From the NCBI GenBank assembly GCA_015680685.1, contig MNCI01028301.1:62001-126000 (forward strand): a stretch of 64,000 nt of DNA, written 5' to 3'. Position 1 is the stretch's first letter. The number at the start of each line of letters is the position of its first letter. Positions 22,498-34,599 of this stretch are shown piece by piece. The notes beneath the pieces were generated by a model. The model was not told the origin of the DNA. It ran no database searches and saw only the letters and a list, made by a program, of their open reading frames with translations. Both the position numbers and the translations under genes were made by a program. This DNA is from Gnetum montanum. Its lineage: Eukaryota > Streptophyta > Gnetopsida > Gnetales > Gnetaceae.

Positions 22498-23310
22498 TGT
22501 TATGAATCTGATATAGAGCCTACCTCAACAAATCCCAAAAGAATCCATTTCATAATTCTTCTAAGATAAATATTTCCTAGAGAAATAGAAAACATACTGA
22601 AATGGAGAAAATATCCATATTTATAAAAGAAACACTCAAAATATAGAGAAATACATTAAGATTAAGAAGCTAAGCTAAACTCACATCTCTCCTAAGGATC
22701 TTGTAGGCCATACATATTCCCTCTTAATCCTCAATTTCTCACACTTGAAGCATATATCTCAAGATAAGACACTCATAAGAGATTCCTTTAACCTCTCTCA
22801 AGTGCTCTCTCTTACCTCTCACTCAATTGAACATAATGTCCTAGTGGAAGCTCTTCCTCACTTGCACTCAAAGTATCTTATCTAAAATTAGGTATTTGAC
22901 ACTTACTTATAATCTCTTGTATGATCTTTTACCTTTCTTAGCATTTAAAAATATAAATTAATATTTTTTTGCTAAAAGGACATCATAGATGAGGAGAAGA
23001 TGTTGTTCCTAAGCTGAAATTACTACCCAAAAGATGCCTTTAACCTTCGAAAGACATCTTGGCTAAGAGCCTATCATGCATAGAAGATGTATTTTTGACA
23101 AGGAAGATGTCTTTCTAGTTTTGGTCCAAAATAGTAAGACATCCTAGTTAAAGTTCAAAATGCTTCCACAAGCTTCCAAAGACCTTGGTATATTCCAAAA
23201 GCATCCTGAACTCTTTAAGATACAAAGGCAACATATACAAGAAGGTACACACACACTCACATACACAAATGTATTGAGGATTACACGAGGGCTACATGAT
23301 GTTCTCATCA
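22498..23310 (-). repeat. 5' LTR of element C
   Basis: 813 bp, partner of 19107-19924. Plus-strand ends are TGTTATGAATCTG and TTCTCATCA. U3 again carries AAGATGTC/GACATCTT copies (22975-23135). On the minus strand GGGCACTTGGTTTGAAGG follows and would be the primer site; I cannot assign its tRNA. Confidence 0.8.
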
Positions 23311-26299
23311 TTTACATTTGGTTAAACAACATTCCAATCAAGGTTGTATATTTTTTTTTTAATTTACTCAAGTCTAATACATTAGGTCTCTTTAATGGTT
23401 CTAATCAATAAGCATGAATATCCCAAAAATGCATGGTTTCTTCTACAAAGATAATCTCTCTAGCACAAGAATACATAAGATATATATCTAAATTGGTTAG
23501 TCCTTGAGTAGATTCTACATATGACATATTGTTCCCAAATGTCATAGTAAATGTTAAAAATACTTAAAATATGACATTATTCATTAATAATGTGATAGGA
23601 TAAATGCAAATAAAAATGAAAATAATGCTTTATTAATGTAAAAATAGTGTATCTGGGTCATGTTTTAAGGGTTTCTTTGGGTCGTCTTCCTACAACATCT
23701 ATTCCTTAGAGACAATCTAGAATTGTCATCATGATTAGGTCTGTACTTGACCATTAGGAATGGCTAGTCACTTTCTTGGATATAAATACATTAGGTCAAA
23801 GCCCCAAAAGTTACCTTAAGAAACATGCTTGTTACTATAGCATGCTCTTTTGGGTCTTGTTACAACTTATCCTTTTGGGTCTTATTACATAATTACATCA
23901 TTTTTTACAAAGTGACACTATATTTGTTATGGAAAAGATTCATATGAGAATGGGGACATGAAAAACTATCCCTCTTAGCTTTTATTTATCCTTGAATGAG
24001 TTCATATTAATGAACTTTATCCATGCTCTAGTGCTTTGTTCATGCTCCAATGCTTTATTGTATCCTTTTAAAATGGGGTTGAAAGTTTAAAATTCTCTTA
24101 CTTATTTTGCAAATAAAATAAAAGTGAAAAAATACTTGAAAAATAATATTATTTTATCAATACTTATCTTCATATCTAGGTAATGACAAGAGAAGAATTA
24201 AAGATCTACAACCATTAATCATTAATCCTAATCAAGGTTATATAGTGCAACTCATATCTGGTTACCCAAGTGATAGTAGGAAAAATCCATTTTTTCCAGT
24301 TGTATTACCAAAATTATTTTACTTACCTAACTTAGAAATATTAAATAAATAAAAATAAGTAATAAGAAATAAATGTAAGTTAAGAAACTCCCTAATTTTC
24401 ATCAACCTCTTTGATCAAGGGACATAGTTGTAGTTCTATCATAAGAGCTATATGGTTGGATACCTTGTTTGGGATAATAGGGCTTAATCTTGCTCCTCAA
24501 CTTCTTCCTTAGGGATTAACTCTAATAGCTTGATAAGTTAAAAGGATTAGGTATCATACTAGATGTAATCTAGGATCTTAGAAAAAAGGATATTGAATTG
24601 TCTTCAGTAGCCATGGTAGCACAATTGATGAATTATGATTCTAGATGAATACTATTCATTAGCAACAATGTTCTTAAGTTTTAAAGTTCAACTTGTTTAC
24701 TACTCAAAGTAGGTAGAGTACACACTAGCCAATAAGACTATATAAGGAATGGATGAAAACATCTTCTTCAACATGAGCTTCTCTTTCATAAATTTTTTTA
24801 CATGTCTATATTTTAGAAAATGATGAACACCACTTTTAGATTTTGTGTTAAAATATTCATAGACGATGAATGATATTGGGTTGAGACTAGTATAATTTAG
24901 GAATAACTTGTACTTCAAACTTTTGTTGATTTAATTAATCAAGTAAGATATTTAACAAAGTTCGAAATTTGAGCATGTTTGATTAATGATCAAATGTGTG
25001 TTGATCATACATACACATATTCTTGAGGACTATATTTTGAGTACCAATGCCAAGGCTATATCGCTTCTTTGAAATATTAATAGTTATTTCTTCCTCATGG
25101 CTTGGAATTCTAGAATTTTAAAAATCATACTCTCTAATATCTATCTAAATCTTTGCATTTATTCAAATTTGGATTCTTTGTATAATATTGTGGAAAAATC
25201 CATGTTATGATTCCTATAATATGATAATTGATATGACTTGTAGGAAGAATCATCACATGAACTCTTTTGCTTATAGATGTCTTTGTATCCTAATTTTCTC
25301 AAGTTAGGTATAGGAATTACCATGGCAATACTTCTTGTAGACACAAGACATTAGCATTCAAATCTTTTAATTATGCAAGAATGTGTGCATATTGGAATTT
25401 GTGCAACACCAAGGCCCAAGGTGAACATAGTGGATGTTATCTCTTATTTTCTAGGACCTTGTAAGCACATTATATGTTGCAATCTTCATGCTTGTTCTTG
25501 AGTCCTCTCCCAGCTTGTTCCTTTTCATGGGTATCATATGCCTTATTGGAATAAGATTATAAATATTCATAATGATAGATGTGTGCTTCATGATCTGGTT
25601 ACTAATATGCATCTTCCTTCTCTTTTTGGTTCATCAACTAATTCTCAAACTACTTAATTTGTTGGGTTGGTAATAACTTGTATTCATTTTCTAGACTCTT
25701 AATGATCTTTCTATCCTCCTAGGAACACTAACTCCGATAGTGTAACTAATGATGAAGTAGGAGTTAGTAACCTAGGTTTATTTATATGCATAACCTAGTT
25801 ACCTGATCTTGAGGTCCAAGATGGTCAAACAATTATATTTGTTAGTCTTTAACCATTAGATTATTAGATCTACATAGTTGATTTATATTACAATATACTA
25901 AGGAACAATTTAAACTATTATTTAATTAATGGATACTTAAATGATCAATTTGACATCACCATTAGATTTATATGGTTAAAAATATTAAAAATCACTATTT
26001 ATATGTTAGAAACGAGTATCAAATGCTTGAGTTATGCTAAATTGACATGATGATGCTTTTAAGGAAAATTTTAAGGACAAGGCTTTAAAACCACTCTATA
26101 GGATGGATCTAACTTTACCATTGCATTCAAAAGGCTAAAATATATTAATAACATCATGCATTCTAAGACTTTCTAAGAGGTCACCCATCCCAATACTACT
26201 CTAAGACCATCATATTTAATTATGTATTTTTTATTTCTCAGCTATCAAATTGTCATCTTTAATAGTTTGCTTAATGGATTAGGTTCACTAAACCCAGAT
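23311..26299. other. About 3 kb with nothing I can name
   Basis: AT-rich DNA with short frames on both strands. A minus-strand frame at 24700-24918 ends in SSIPYIVLLASVYSTYFE, faintly reminiscent of the copia RT phrase IPYASAVGSLMYA, but this is too weak to annotate. A plus-strand stretch at 25380-25640 is open with few stops and no recognisable motif. Confidence 0.4.
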
Positions 26300-27282
26300 A
26301 TTATGCAAAGATATAATTTTTTTACTAAAAAACAAGAAAACTAGTTATCTTCAATTAATTTATTAAAATATTATAACAAGATTTTCAAACCCACAAAAAT
26401 CCAAAACTTTTTACATTCAAAAGATATTGCAGAGCATGAAGCTCTAAAATCATACAATGGCTCTTCTCAACACAAGACATAACCAATAGAGAATCTCTCC
26501 CACAACTTGAGATTGAGATCTTGACTCACAAGTAAGATATAAGAGACTATAATACATAGGCCAACACACCACATAATTGATCATGGAGCTACAATCCCCA
26601 ATTGCACTTACTCAATATACTCTCACATCCTCTCTTGCTAAGCTCTCCACTCTCAAGAGCTCTCTCTCTCACTCACGGCTTCAATAATGGTGAATACAAC
26701 AATGTTTAAGATAAACTAACAGATAGGAAACTAGGATCCTTTATGTAACTCAACTTGAGATTCTTCAGATGTTTTCCAAGTCTTCTCACCTTCTCTCTAG
26801 CTATTTCCATCCTTTTCCATCTTATGTTGGCTATTTTCTAAATTGGAATAGGCATTTTTAAAAGATTCCCCAAGTATATAAGTTGTCTTTGACCTTGTCA
26901 AGATGTCTCTTGCAAAAAAAAAGCTCTCAGGGAAGACATATTATATTTTTGTAAGATGTCTTCTCTAGGGCCAAGATGTCTCCTACACAAGTAGGACATC
27001 TTACTTAAGACATCTTATACTTTGGAGAGATGTCTTGTCCAAGATGTCACTTAGCTTGTGGAGATGTCTCCCCAAAGATGTCTTCTTCCAAATCAAGATG
27101 TCTCTTCCAAGATGTTAACCAAAATAGCAAGAAGTATTCTCTCATCTCAATATGACTCATATCAATCCTAGGTCTTAGCAAGACATCTTCTAGCCCTTCA
27201 AGACGTCTCCTTCAAGCCCCAAACCTACAAAACACACATGTAGGGAAGAACAAAGGGGAATAAAAGAGATGTCCCTATACCA
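26300..27282 (-). repeat. LTR (3' end of a minus-strand chromovirus) with a dense AAGACATCTT array
   Basis: General layout resembles the element C LTRs: a CTCTCTC-rich R region near 26640, then U3 rich in AAGACATCT/AGATGTCTT at 26890-27215. The right end TATACCA (27282) is followed on the minus-strand upstream side by a purine tract and a pol C-terminus. The left end is approximate. Confidence 0.55.
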
Positions 27283-27670
27283 ACTCTTCCATCCTTCAAA
27301 AAATAAAGTCAAGTGAACAAGAGAGTATTGGTTGAAGTGATTTCGCACTTATGAAATTTGGTCTCATGGACTCATAAAATATCATATGTAGACTAATCCT
27401 TCCAATGGATTAAATATTCATGCCTCTTGATTTCTTAAGTACTAGAAGCTTCCCTCTGGTTGAGTTTGATTACCTTCCTCTGCATCAAAGGCTTGGACTA
27501 GTCAATAGCCCCCTTCAACTCATGAATGCTACTATTGGCAACCATTTGGGATCACCAATGTTTTCCTTCAATCTCATGACTATAATCACAAGAAACAAGG
27601 GTGTTCCTTCAAACTTGAGTTTAGGTGCTTGCTACTCTTTGGCAACACTAAGGTCCAAATACCTCTAAAT
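27283..27670 (-). pseudogene. Chromovirus pol C-terminus with chromodomain
   Basis: On the minus strand: MRLKENIGDPKWLPIVAF (the usual SxLKxxLG step after integrase), then REASS.EIKRHEYLIHWKD and VHETKFHKCEI, the aromatic and WKD core of a retrotransposon chromodomain. It abuts the LTR at 27282 in the correct order. Several CAA/CAG/TGG-derived stops. The rest of this element is missing: the sequence to the right belongs to element H. Confidence 0.6.
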
Positions 27671-28190
27671 AAACTCAGTGTTAATAGAGTAAACTAATTA
27701 TAAATGTGTGGTTACTGTTATGAATATTGAAATGGTTGGATTTGTGTATGAAACTATAACTAGCTATTATAATAAAGATTTAGCTAGCCTTGTTGAATAC
27801 TATGAGTCATTAAAGATTTCTATTTTGTCAAGTCACTTGGTCTATTAATAATTCATTTTGATGCTAAAAGGAGAGCTTGAAACTTTGTTACCCAAGTTCA
27901 TTATCTTCAAAGAGATCAATAGTTCTAGCACACCAATAAATTTTTTTTGATGCTAGGATGGCTTGAAAGAAAATTAGGTAGTATTTTGAGTTAATGATTG
28001 AATAGACTAGTACTTTAGAAGATTTAGAATTTTTTGATCATAAGACTAATTATTCATCAAAGGAAGAATAGAAAAAGATTTTTGAGTTTGGGATAATTAG
28101 AGGAGTGAAAACTAAAAGGGTAAGAAGTTCACCTCTTCTATTTAGTTTATTAGTCTATAGGAGAAGGCCAAAGGAATATAAGAGTTTAAC
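27671..28190 (+). pseudogene. Element H: leader and gag N-terminal segment
   Basis: From about 27960 a frame reads LEDLEFFDHKTNYSSKEE, then RRRPKEYKSL, and carries on after element D as MIKRNSSKMANP. No family motif is visible, so this is assigned by continuity. 27671-27960 holds nothing recognisable. Confidence 0.4.
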
Positions 28191-29089
28191 TGATGAGAAG
28201 TGAGTATACCCTACACCCAACCATATGAATCACTAGTGTTCACTTAATGATCTAGTCAAATTTCAAAGACTTTATGTTTCTAAGTACACTGGTTCTAGGA
28301 GGCAAAACTAATCGTTGCAATCCTTGTCTTCCCAGTTCCACTTGTGAAGTGTGAGTGTATGATTAAGTATAACTGAGGCATATGATTTTTATGATTTTGA
28401 TCTTTAATGATTTAAGTCGCTTAAGAATAAGCATAAAGAATAAAGTGAATTAATGTTTAACTAATCTAATAACTAGCTATCACTTAACTAATCCTAACAT
28501 AAGCATCCATTCCCACTTGTTGTACACATCCTAAACACATATAGCACTACTGGGTTACCAAAAATTAAGTGTTACTAGGATTACCAAGCATTAAATGTAT
28601 GCTTGAAGCGGTCATACTTATGTTTACTATTTAACCAATATTAATTAGTTAATTAAATACTTAAAAACATTAAGATAAATTTCATAAATATTAAATGCAT
28701 AAGAAAATAATAAATCTAGTCCAAGTGCTACCAGGTTTATCAGAAAACCTCATCTTTATTATCGTCCACATTGAAGTGCTCAAGTATAATAGTGCTTGAA
28801 TAAAGATTTGTACACTCTTTGACTCCTACATTTGAGCACTTAGAAAATACTCTAACTCTTAAATGGAAAAACTATAAGCATTTTCCTACAACTATGAAAA
28901 TATTTCCATAAATGTAGTGGGTAGGTGCACATTTATAGGTGGAAATAGGGTTCCCCGTCAATGGGTACACATCAACAAGTCAAACCCTATGATGAAGGGA
29001 TCATGTCGATGAGATCTCATTGATAGGATCACATTGATGAGATTTTGTTGATGGCATCCCATCAATGCAACCCAACAACTGACTCATCA
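28191..29089 (-). repeat. 3' LTR of element D
   Basis: Plus-strand ends TGATGAG and GACTCATCA. U3 shows five consecutive 14-bp units starting at 28999, 29013, 29027, 29041 and 29055 (such as GATCTCATTGATAG). Minus-strand TATA near 28936 (TATAAATG). Confidence 0.9.
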
Positions 29090-29104
29090 TACCAATTGGA
29101 TGTG

Positions 29105-31246
29105 CTTTTTGTTGATTTCTTTCTACAATCCCACCTTGTCCTTGTAGTATTTCTTCATTCTTTCAAAATTTAGGACCTTAATCTTCCAAGTGGGAATCTC
29201 AATTGCAAATTTTTGGCATAAGATATAAACATTCTTCTTGAAGAGGTTTTGATTTTCTACTGCTAATCTCCTCAATTCTACATTCACCCTGGCTAGCTAC
29301 CCTTGTTGTTGATGGATAAATTTTGTCATCTACTACTTCTTCACATCAACATTCTACAAGTGATGGTTTTCCGCAATCATGATTTCATTCTCATAATGAG
29401 TTAGATTCAAGTCCTTTTGAATGTTATGCATGAGGGCATTGGCCAAGGATTGGTCAAAGATAGTCATCTCCTTGGCATTTTCAACCTCTTTGAGATTTCT
29501 CTTAAGCTATTGGAAAGCTTCATCTCTTATGATCACTCAATTGAGAAACTTAGGATTAGCAAGGCAAGCTCTTAGATTGGCAACTTCTGCAACCAAGCAT
29601 TGGTTTTTAGCCTTGGCTATTTTAAGTTTCCCCTCCATTATGATGCACTTGTTCCTTGCTTCTAGAAACTCTGATTAGGTTGTAGTGATGGTATCTTGAA
29701 CATTAAAGACATTTGGAATCAGTTACCTAGTTCCCCATCCAATACTTCTTCATGTTGGACTATTCTCAATCTATCATTGAGAGTTCCTGTAGATGTCTAT
29801 ACATCTCTAAGTTCAAAAACATCTGGTACATATGCCACATGCACATTGAGTGCTTTGGCCACTTTTTCAACAACCACTTCGGCTACCATTTTTTAATCAT
29901 GGTGCTGCACCACTAGAATAATTTCCTCCTCACCCTCCTCCAAATGTACCAAAAAGGTAGCAACATTCCTAGATATGTCAAGGAATTGTTGCTATTGCTA
30001 GAGGGACACAATTATCTCTCAAGCACTTGGATTTGACCTTACAAGAACTTGCATTCTTTGGGCTAAGAAAATTGGCATCCCACCTTCCATATGATTGATG
30101 GTTCAAGCTAATTTGTTAAGGTGGCTCATTGTTGGTCTGTACATAGATGGGTCACCATCACTCATTCCTACTTGTTGCTATTTCTATTATAAGAGCTGAT
30201 ATCAAAGTTTGTGCATGCACTCAATGGAAGTGTAGGTCTTTGACATTCTTTTAGGAGTAAGTGATAGAGGTGATGGTTATTGCTCCTCTTCTTGAATCAC
30301 TTTTGTAGGCACTTTGTCCTTCATCATTTCTACCAAGAGGCAGCTGGTGCATCTTGGCTGGTGTTGTTTGTGTAGCATGCTATGCCTCTCCTCTTGCTTA
30401 ATTTTTTGATGAGGTATGGAAAGGGAAGTATCTTTCTTTCATGTTTGTTCTCCCTAAATCACATTTCTATCTCAAAATGGATTAACTGTGGAAGGTTGAT
30501 TGGGAATCTCTTACTTAGAGTAGTACATGCACAAGTAGAGAAGGTTGTGACTTTGCTTACCCTCATTGTTGGATTAAGGTGAAATGAAACAATCTTAAAG
30601 TATGCATGTTCTATCATGGTGAGTGCACCAAACTACTTGTGATCAACTTCATAGCACTGCTACATCCATACTTTCTTGACACCAAGATCTACCTGCATTG
30701 GAATTTCAATAAGAGTGGCCCTAGTCTCAAGCAACCCAAGAGCCTTTGAAATTACTTTCACCAAGTAGGACATAGCAATGTCCTTGATTTTAACTATTGA
30801 ACTGGCTTGCCTATTGTTCCAAAAGAGGTAGGTCTCTTCCATGTACCACTCCTCATTAGAATTGATGATGGGTCACATGGAAGAGTTTTGCAATTATTTC
30901 TTGACTTCTGGAGGAGCGAACTCCAAGAAAGATCTAAAGTTTAACTCTTGAAGCATAGATTTCTAAACCTCTGTATATTTAATTTGATAAGATAAGCCTC
31001 CTTTAGGGTGACCTCAAGGCTTGGTCTTGGTCCTAGTGCCTCATATTGATGTGATTGTTCAATTGCAATTGCCTCTTCAAGAATTTTCCTAACATATTCA
31101 ACTTTGGGCTTCTCTCGAAGAGGTCCCATTACATGGGTTTCTATTGCCTACTCCTGGGACTATTCTTGGCCCCTTCCTATTCTCAACCATTTGTCCCTTG
31201 GTTGGGGTGATCCTCCTTCTTGCATGTGCTTTCCTTTGGGTGTCAT
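29105..31246 (-). pseudogene. Third gene (ORF3) of element D: globular domain plus coiled coil
   Basis: Starts at the ATG complementary to 31244-31246 (MTPKGKHMQEGGSPQPRDKW), directly after a predicted splice acceptor. The N-terminal globular part includes EYVRKILEEAIAIEQ, FLEFAPPEVKK, ETYLFWNNRQASSIVKIKDI and VKVISKALGL. The segments FLEFAP, VKVISKALGL and YFKIVSFHL align with FMEFSP, VEVIAKALNL and YFKIVTYHL in element A. The C-terminal half (about 29110-29700) is a Leu/Lys/Glu/Asn-rich heptad-like tail (MEGKLKIAKAKNQCLVAEV). No membrane segment. In-frame stops are mostly derivable from CAG or CAA. Family unknown to me. Confidence 0.6.
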
Positions 31247-31545
31247 CTGTGGTTAGAACATAACCAAGGATTAGCGTATAATGTGTAACTTATAGCATTT
31301 AAGTACTTTATCTTATCAGGTAGTTACACTTAGGCTAATTTTTAACCATGGAAGATTAATTATTTTAACATCATTTTAATTTTATTTAGTTTAGAATGTC
31401 ACTAGAGTTTGTTCAAAGGATTTAACATTCATAAATTGATGTTTGAACGTTAACTTATAAGTTAAACCTTTGTCGGATTAGAAAAATTTTTAAAAATTTT
31501 CCATCAAAGACCTAAGGTTTGTGGCCCCCACAACAAAGAGCTTAC
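31247..31545 (-). promoter_or_regulatory. Predicted 5' leader intron of the element D third gene
   Basis: Minus strand: donor CTAAAG|GTAAG at 31545, acceptor TAACCACAG ending at 31247, with the ATG immediately after. Length 299 bp, AT-rich. Same position and nearly the same length as the 290-bp intron in element A, although the intron bodies no longer align. Confidence 0.6.
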
Positions 31546-31691
31546 CTTTAGTAGCTGTAGGACTAAAATATGAAGTTAATCAGACAAACAATTAGGAAGT
31601 TATGGCTCTTAGAAGGTTCTAGGCTCTAAAAAGTTCAAAAACTTCCCCCTTGTTTATGCACAAATGTGAAAAATTACTAATTGTCAACACA

Positions 31692-31764
31692 TATTTATAG
31701 GATTTTCGCATCACATCGACAAGATCCCATCAATGAGGTCTCATTTACATGTCCCCTCCATTGA
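31692..31764 (-). promoter_or_regulatory. U3-like internal promoter module (element D)
   Basis: Four in-phase 14-bp units on the plus strand (starts 31709, 31723, 31737, 31751) resemble the U3 units of this element's own LTR, sharing ATGAG(A/G)TCTCAT. A TATA box (TATAAATA on the minus strand) lies at 31692-31699 in CCTATAAATATGTG, like CCTATAAATGTGC in the LTR. Confidence 0.6.
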
Positions 31765-33240
31765 CAAAGCCTACAGAGAAAATTTTTTCACAATTAAAAA
31801 TCTGAGTATGAAGTTAGGGTCCTTAAAGAGCTAGAAAAGCCGTGAACATGATGAAATGCTTGAAGAGGGCTTGATTATTCACAAAAATTGGAGAATGAGA
31901 TTTTGTTGAAAAAATTCCATTAAGAAGCACACAGTTGGATGTAATCGATGGGGAATGTAGATTGATTCGATTGTGAAAATGCCTAAGGATAAGAAAATTA
32001 ATTACCTGAACTAAGAGATAAGTAAGTGGATCCTCCCCATAGCTAGATCTTGTCCTTTTTGCCCTTGCATATCCTCAAACCAAGGAGTCCAAGGACCCTA
32101 TAGTTGATTAATGGTTATGAAAAGTTAAGGACCTAATCCTGGAAGAATCTACCTAGAATTTCAATACATCAAACTCAAACATTGAATAAGACATGGAAAA
32201 CTAGCAGTGAGGTGAATTATGAAAAGCATTGGTGGATGAGAGGAGAGTGGAATGGAGTTCCATCTCATAGTAACATGAAGTACCTTGTGGATTTTGTAAT
32301 TAAATGACCTGATAAAGTCCATCTTTAATCTAGATCAAAACCACCCATATTCAATGACTTCGCATCAATACTCTAAGACCTTCCCACCCCCTCAACACAC
32401 AAGAATGCCCCCACAAATTAAATATCATTCCTTATTGAGAAGAAAAGAGAAGAAAGAAGTGAGAAAGGGCCTTAGTTATAGGGGACCTTTAGGCATGGGT
32501 AACATATCTTTCTAGTCCCCTAACCAGAGCTTGTAGCCTATTATTTTATCTACGGGATGTGCTTTGAATTCCCATCATTTTTTTGGATTTTATATTTTTA
32601 TGAATGTTTGGATGGAAACCACATGATGCAAAGACTTTAGCTTCTTATTATTGGTCAATAGTGAAATGGTAAGAAATCCATGAAAACATTCATGCACCTA
32701 AGAGAATAGAAAAGTACAAAGAGCATCGAGTCCCCTTGAAGTCACGTCCTTGTCATTCCATTTAATCTTTACCAAGTTTGAAAACTACCAAGGTCATAAG
32801 TTCATTAAATTTTCATTAAGAAAGGAGACCTCATATTTCCAAAACAAGGAAGATCATAGAGTGTTGTGGATGAGTGGATGACATGGACTCACTACCTACT
32901 CCATGAAAAAGAAACTTTATCCTTGTTATCAATATCAAAACTCAAAGAGAGAAACCAAACATTAGCAATCAAAAACATTAAGTACAAACCACCATTAGCA
33001 AATAGCTATAGCATCACTATGTCTTGTTGGAAATAAAGAAAAATAAAGTAATTTATTAGAAAACATAAGAAAAATACATACAGAAAAATAAAGTAAAATA
33101 TAAAAGGAATTGTAAAATATCCAACAAAGATAAAACGTACTAACAATGTTGTAAAACAAAAAATGGTGTAAAATAAAAAGTGTAAAACTAAAAAAAGTAT
33201 AAAAGTTGAGGAGCCATTTATATAATTAGCATGGATGGCC
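31765..33240 (-). other. Post-pol noncoding region of element D
   Basis: Contains motif B (GGGGAGGATCCACT on the minus strand, 32024-32038) and motif A (AGATATGTTACCCATGCC on the minus strand, about 32491-32508). Near 33040-33200 the plus strand is A-rich, which equals the pyrimidine-rich tract after pol in A, E and F. The frame at 33006-33371 is the pol end read into this tract, not a gene. Confidence 0.65.
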
Positions 33241-34530
33241 ATCTTCTCTATGACTAAGTTGGAAGAAGGATATCCAAAAAATTGACCATGGCTATCCATC
33301 CAATGAGGTGTTGCTAGTGCTAGCTCTTTTGGGCTCATGGAAAAGGTTTGACTTATTACTTGTTGATGCACGATATCTTATTTGGGCTTTCAAGTTTGTA
33401 GATCAACATGACCCCATAAGGAAAGGTTTCATAAATGATGTAAGGCCCTTCCCACAATGCTTGAAACTTAGTCTTTTGAGGTATATGTGTGGGATTCTAG
33501 TAAAGAACCTTGTCTCCAGGGTGGAATTTTACCTTCCTTATTTTGAGGTCATGGCATTGTTTACTGAATGCCTTGTGTACTTCATTCAAGGACAAGGCCA
33601 CCAATCTATTCTCATATATCATGTTAATGTTGATCAGTCTTTCTTTCTGTGCTAGGCTAAGGTCAAGGTCAAGGTCAAGGTCATAGGCTATTGAAAGTAT
33701 GCATAGCTCAAACTGAATAGGAAGAGTTGGCAATTTTTTGTACACCAGCTCATAAGGAGAATAGCCTATAGGAAGTTTCCATATTGTGAGGTAGGACTAA
33801 AGAACATTGTTAAGTTTTGTGCTCTAATCTCTCATATATTTGCCAATTGTTCTCATTAAGATCTTATTGATCTCCCTATTTGTAACCTTAGCTTGATGAT
33901 TGGCTTCAGGGTGATAGGGTGTTGTTAATTTATGTTCTACCCCCAAGTGTTGCATGAGCTTTTGAAAGGTGATGCCTATAAAATGAGCATCATTATCAAA
34001 AATTAGTGCATGTGGCACCCCAAACCTACTTACAACATTTTTTTATACAAACCAAGTAGCTATGTAAGATGTATAGGTGGTGACGGTTGCTACTTCTACC
34101 CATTTCATACAATAGTCAACAACAACTATGATGTATGCCTTTCCATTTAACATGGCTATGATGGAATTCATGAAGTCAATGCCTGAGATGTTAAAGAATT
34201 CTAGTGGTTGGATCCACTGCTAAGATCCCTCCTTTTGAATGGTTATCCCACCATCATGTTGACAGCAATTACAAGAGCAGACAAAGAGATGAGCATCCCT
34301 GAAGAGTATTGGCCAATAATACCCTACCATCAAGATCTTAATGATTATGCATTTCCTAGCATAGTGGACCCCACAAGGACCCTCATGAGCATCCTAGAGG
34401 ACACACAGATGGTTAGAATTAGGTACACACCAATGAACCATGCCATTGATGCACACTTTGTAAAGATGTCCATTAATCTTCATGAAGCATTTGGCCTAAT
34501 GAAGAAACTGTTATTTCTTCCTATGGTCTA
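33241..34530 (-). pseudogene. Element D: integrase
   Basis: Minus strand: GIDFMNSI (first Asp, near 34175), then LIFDNDAHF and HQAKVTNR at 33824-34018. The canonical E of GQAEVTNR is Lys here (G>A), so the DDE triad is broken. Further left is the C-terminal region with NKQ/KQCHDLKIRKVKFHPGDKVLY (33497-33745), including an Asp-Leu run from four AAGGTC hexamers (33658-33681 on the plus strand). The post-pol landmark (rc of TTAGTCATAGAGAAGAT) is at 33243-33258. Confidence 0.8.
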
Positions 34531-34599
34531 ACTCTTGTGGCATCTCCTGAGTGAGAAGATAAGTGAGGATGTCATCATACCATGTAGGTTCATTGGGCA

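Larger units (their letters stand above)
19107..23310 (-). mobile_element. Element C: gag-PR-only chromovirus-like LTR element, minus strand
   Basis: Two homologous ~815-bp LTRs (19107-19924 and 22498-23310) bracket only 2.6 kb. On the minus strand that interior encodes a gag with a zinc knuckle and a protease motif, then loses all coding identity. RT, RNase H and integrase are absent, so it is a non-autonomous or deleted element. I could not find a matching target duplication (GAGCA versus TTTAC), so the exact ends are approximate. Confidence 0.75.

Noticed and set aside
24700-24918. Possible copia RT fragment on the minus strand
   Set aside because: Only one vague phrase resembles copia RT. 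No YVDD box, no flanking LTR, no integrase.
25380-25640. Open plus-strand stretch as a host exon or LINE tail
   Set aside because: No conserved motif, stops on both sides, no poly(A) tail or target duplication found.
27421-27668. 82-codon plus-strand ORF
   Set aside because: Antisense of the chromovirus pol C-terminus, which has the meaningful minus-strand motifs.
28999-29068. CRISPR-like or satellite array
   Set aside because: The 14-bp units are contiguous, diverged and confined to LTR U3 copies, and the context is a eukaryotic retrotransposon.
33006-33371. Minus-strand 121-codon frame with a very hydrophobic C-terminal half, like an envelope membrane segment
   Set aside because: It starts in the pol end (landmark at 33241-33260) and runs into the pyrimidine-rich post-pol tract shared by A, E and F. 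The hydrophobicity comes from T-rich codons, and no signal, cleavage site or conservation is visible.
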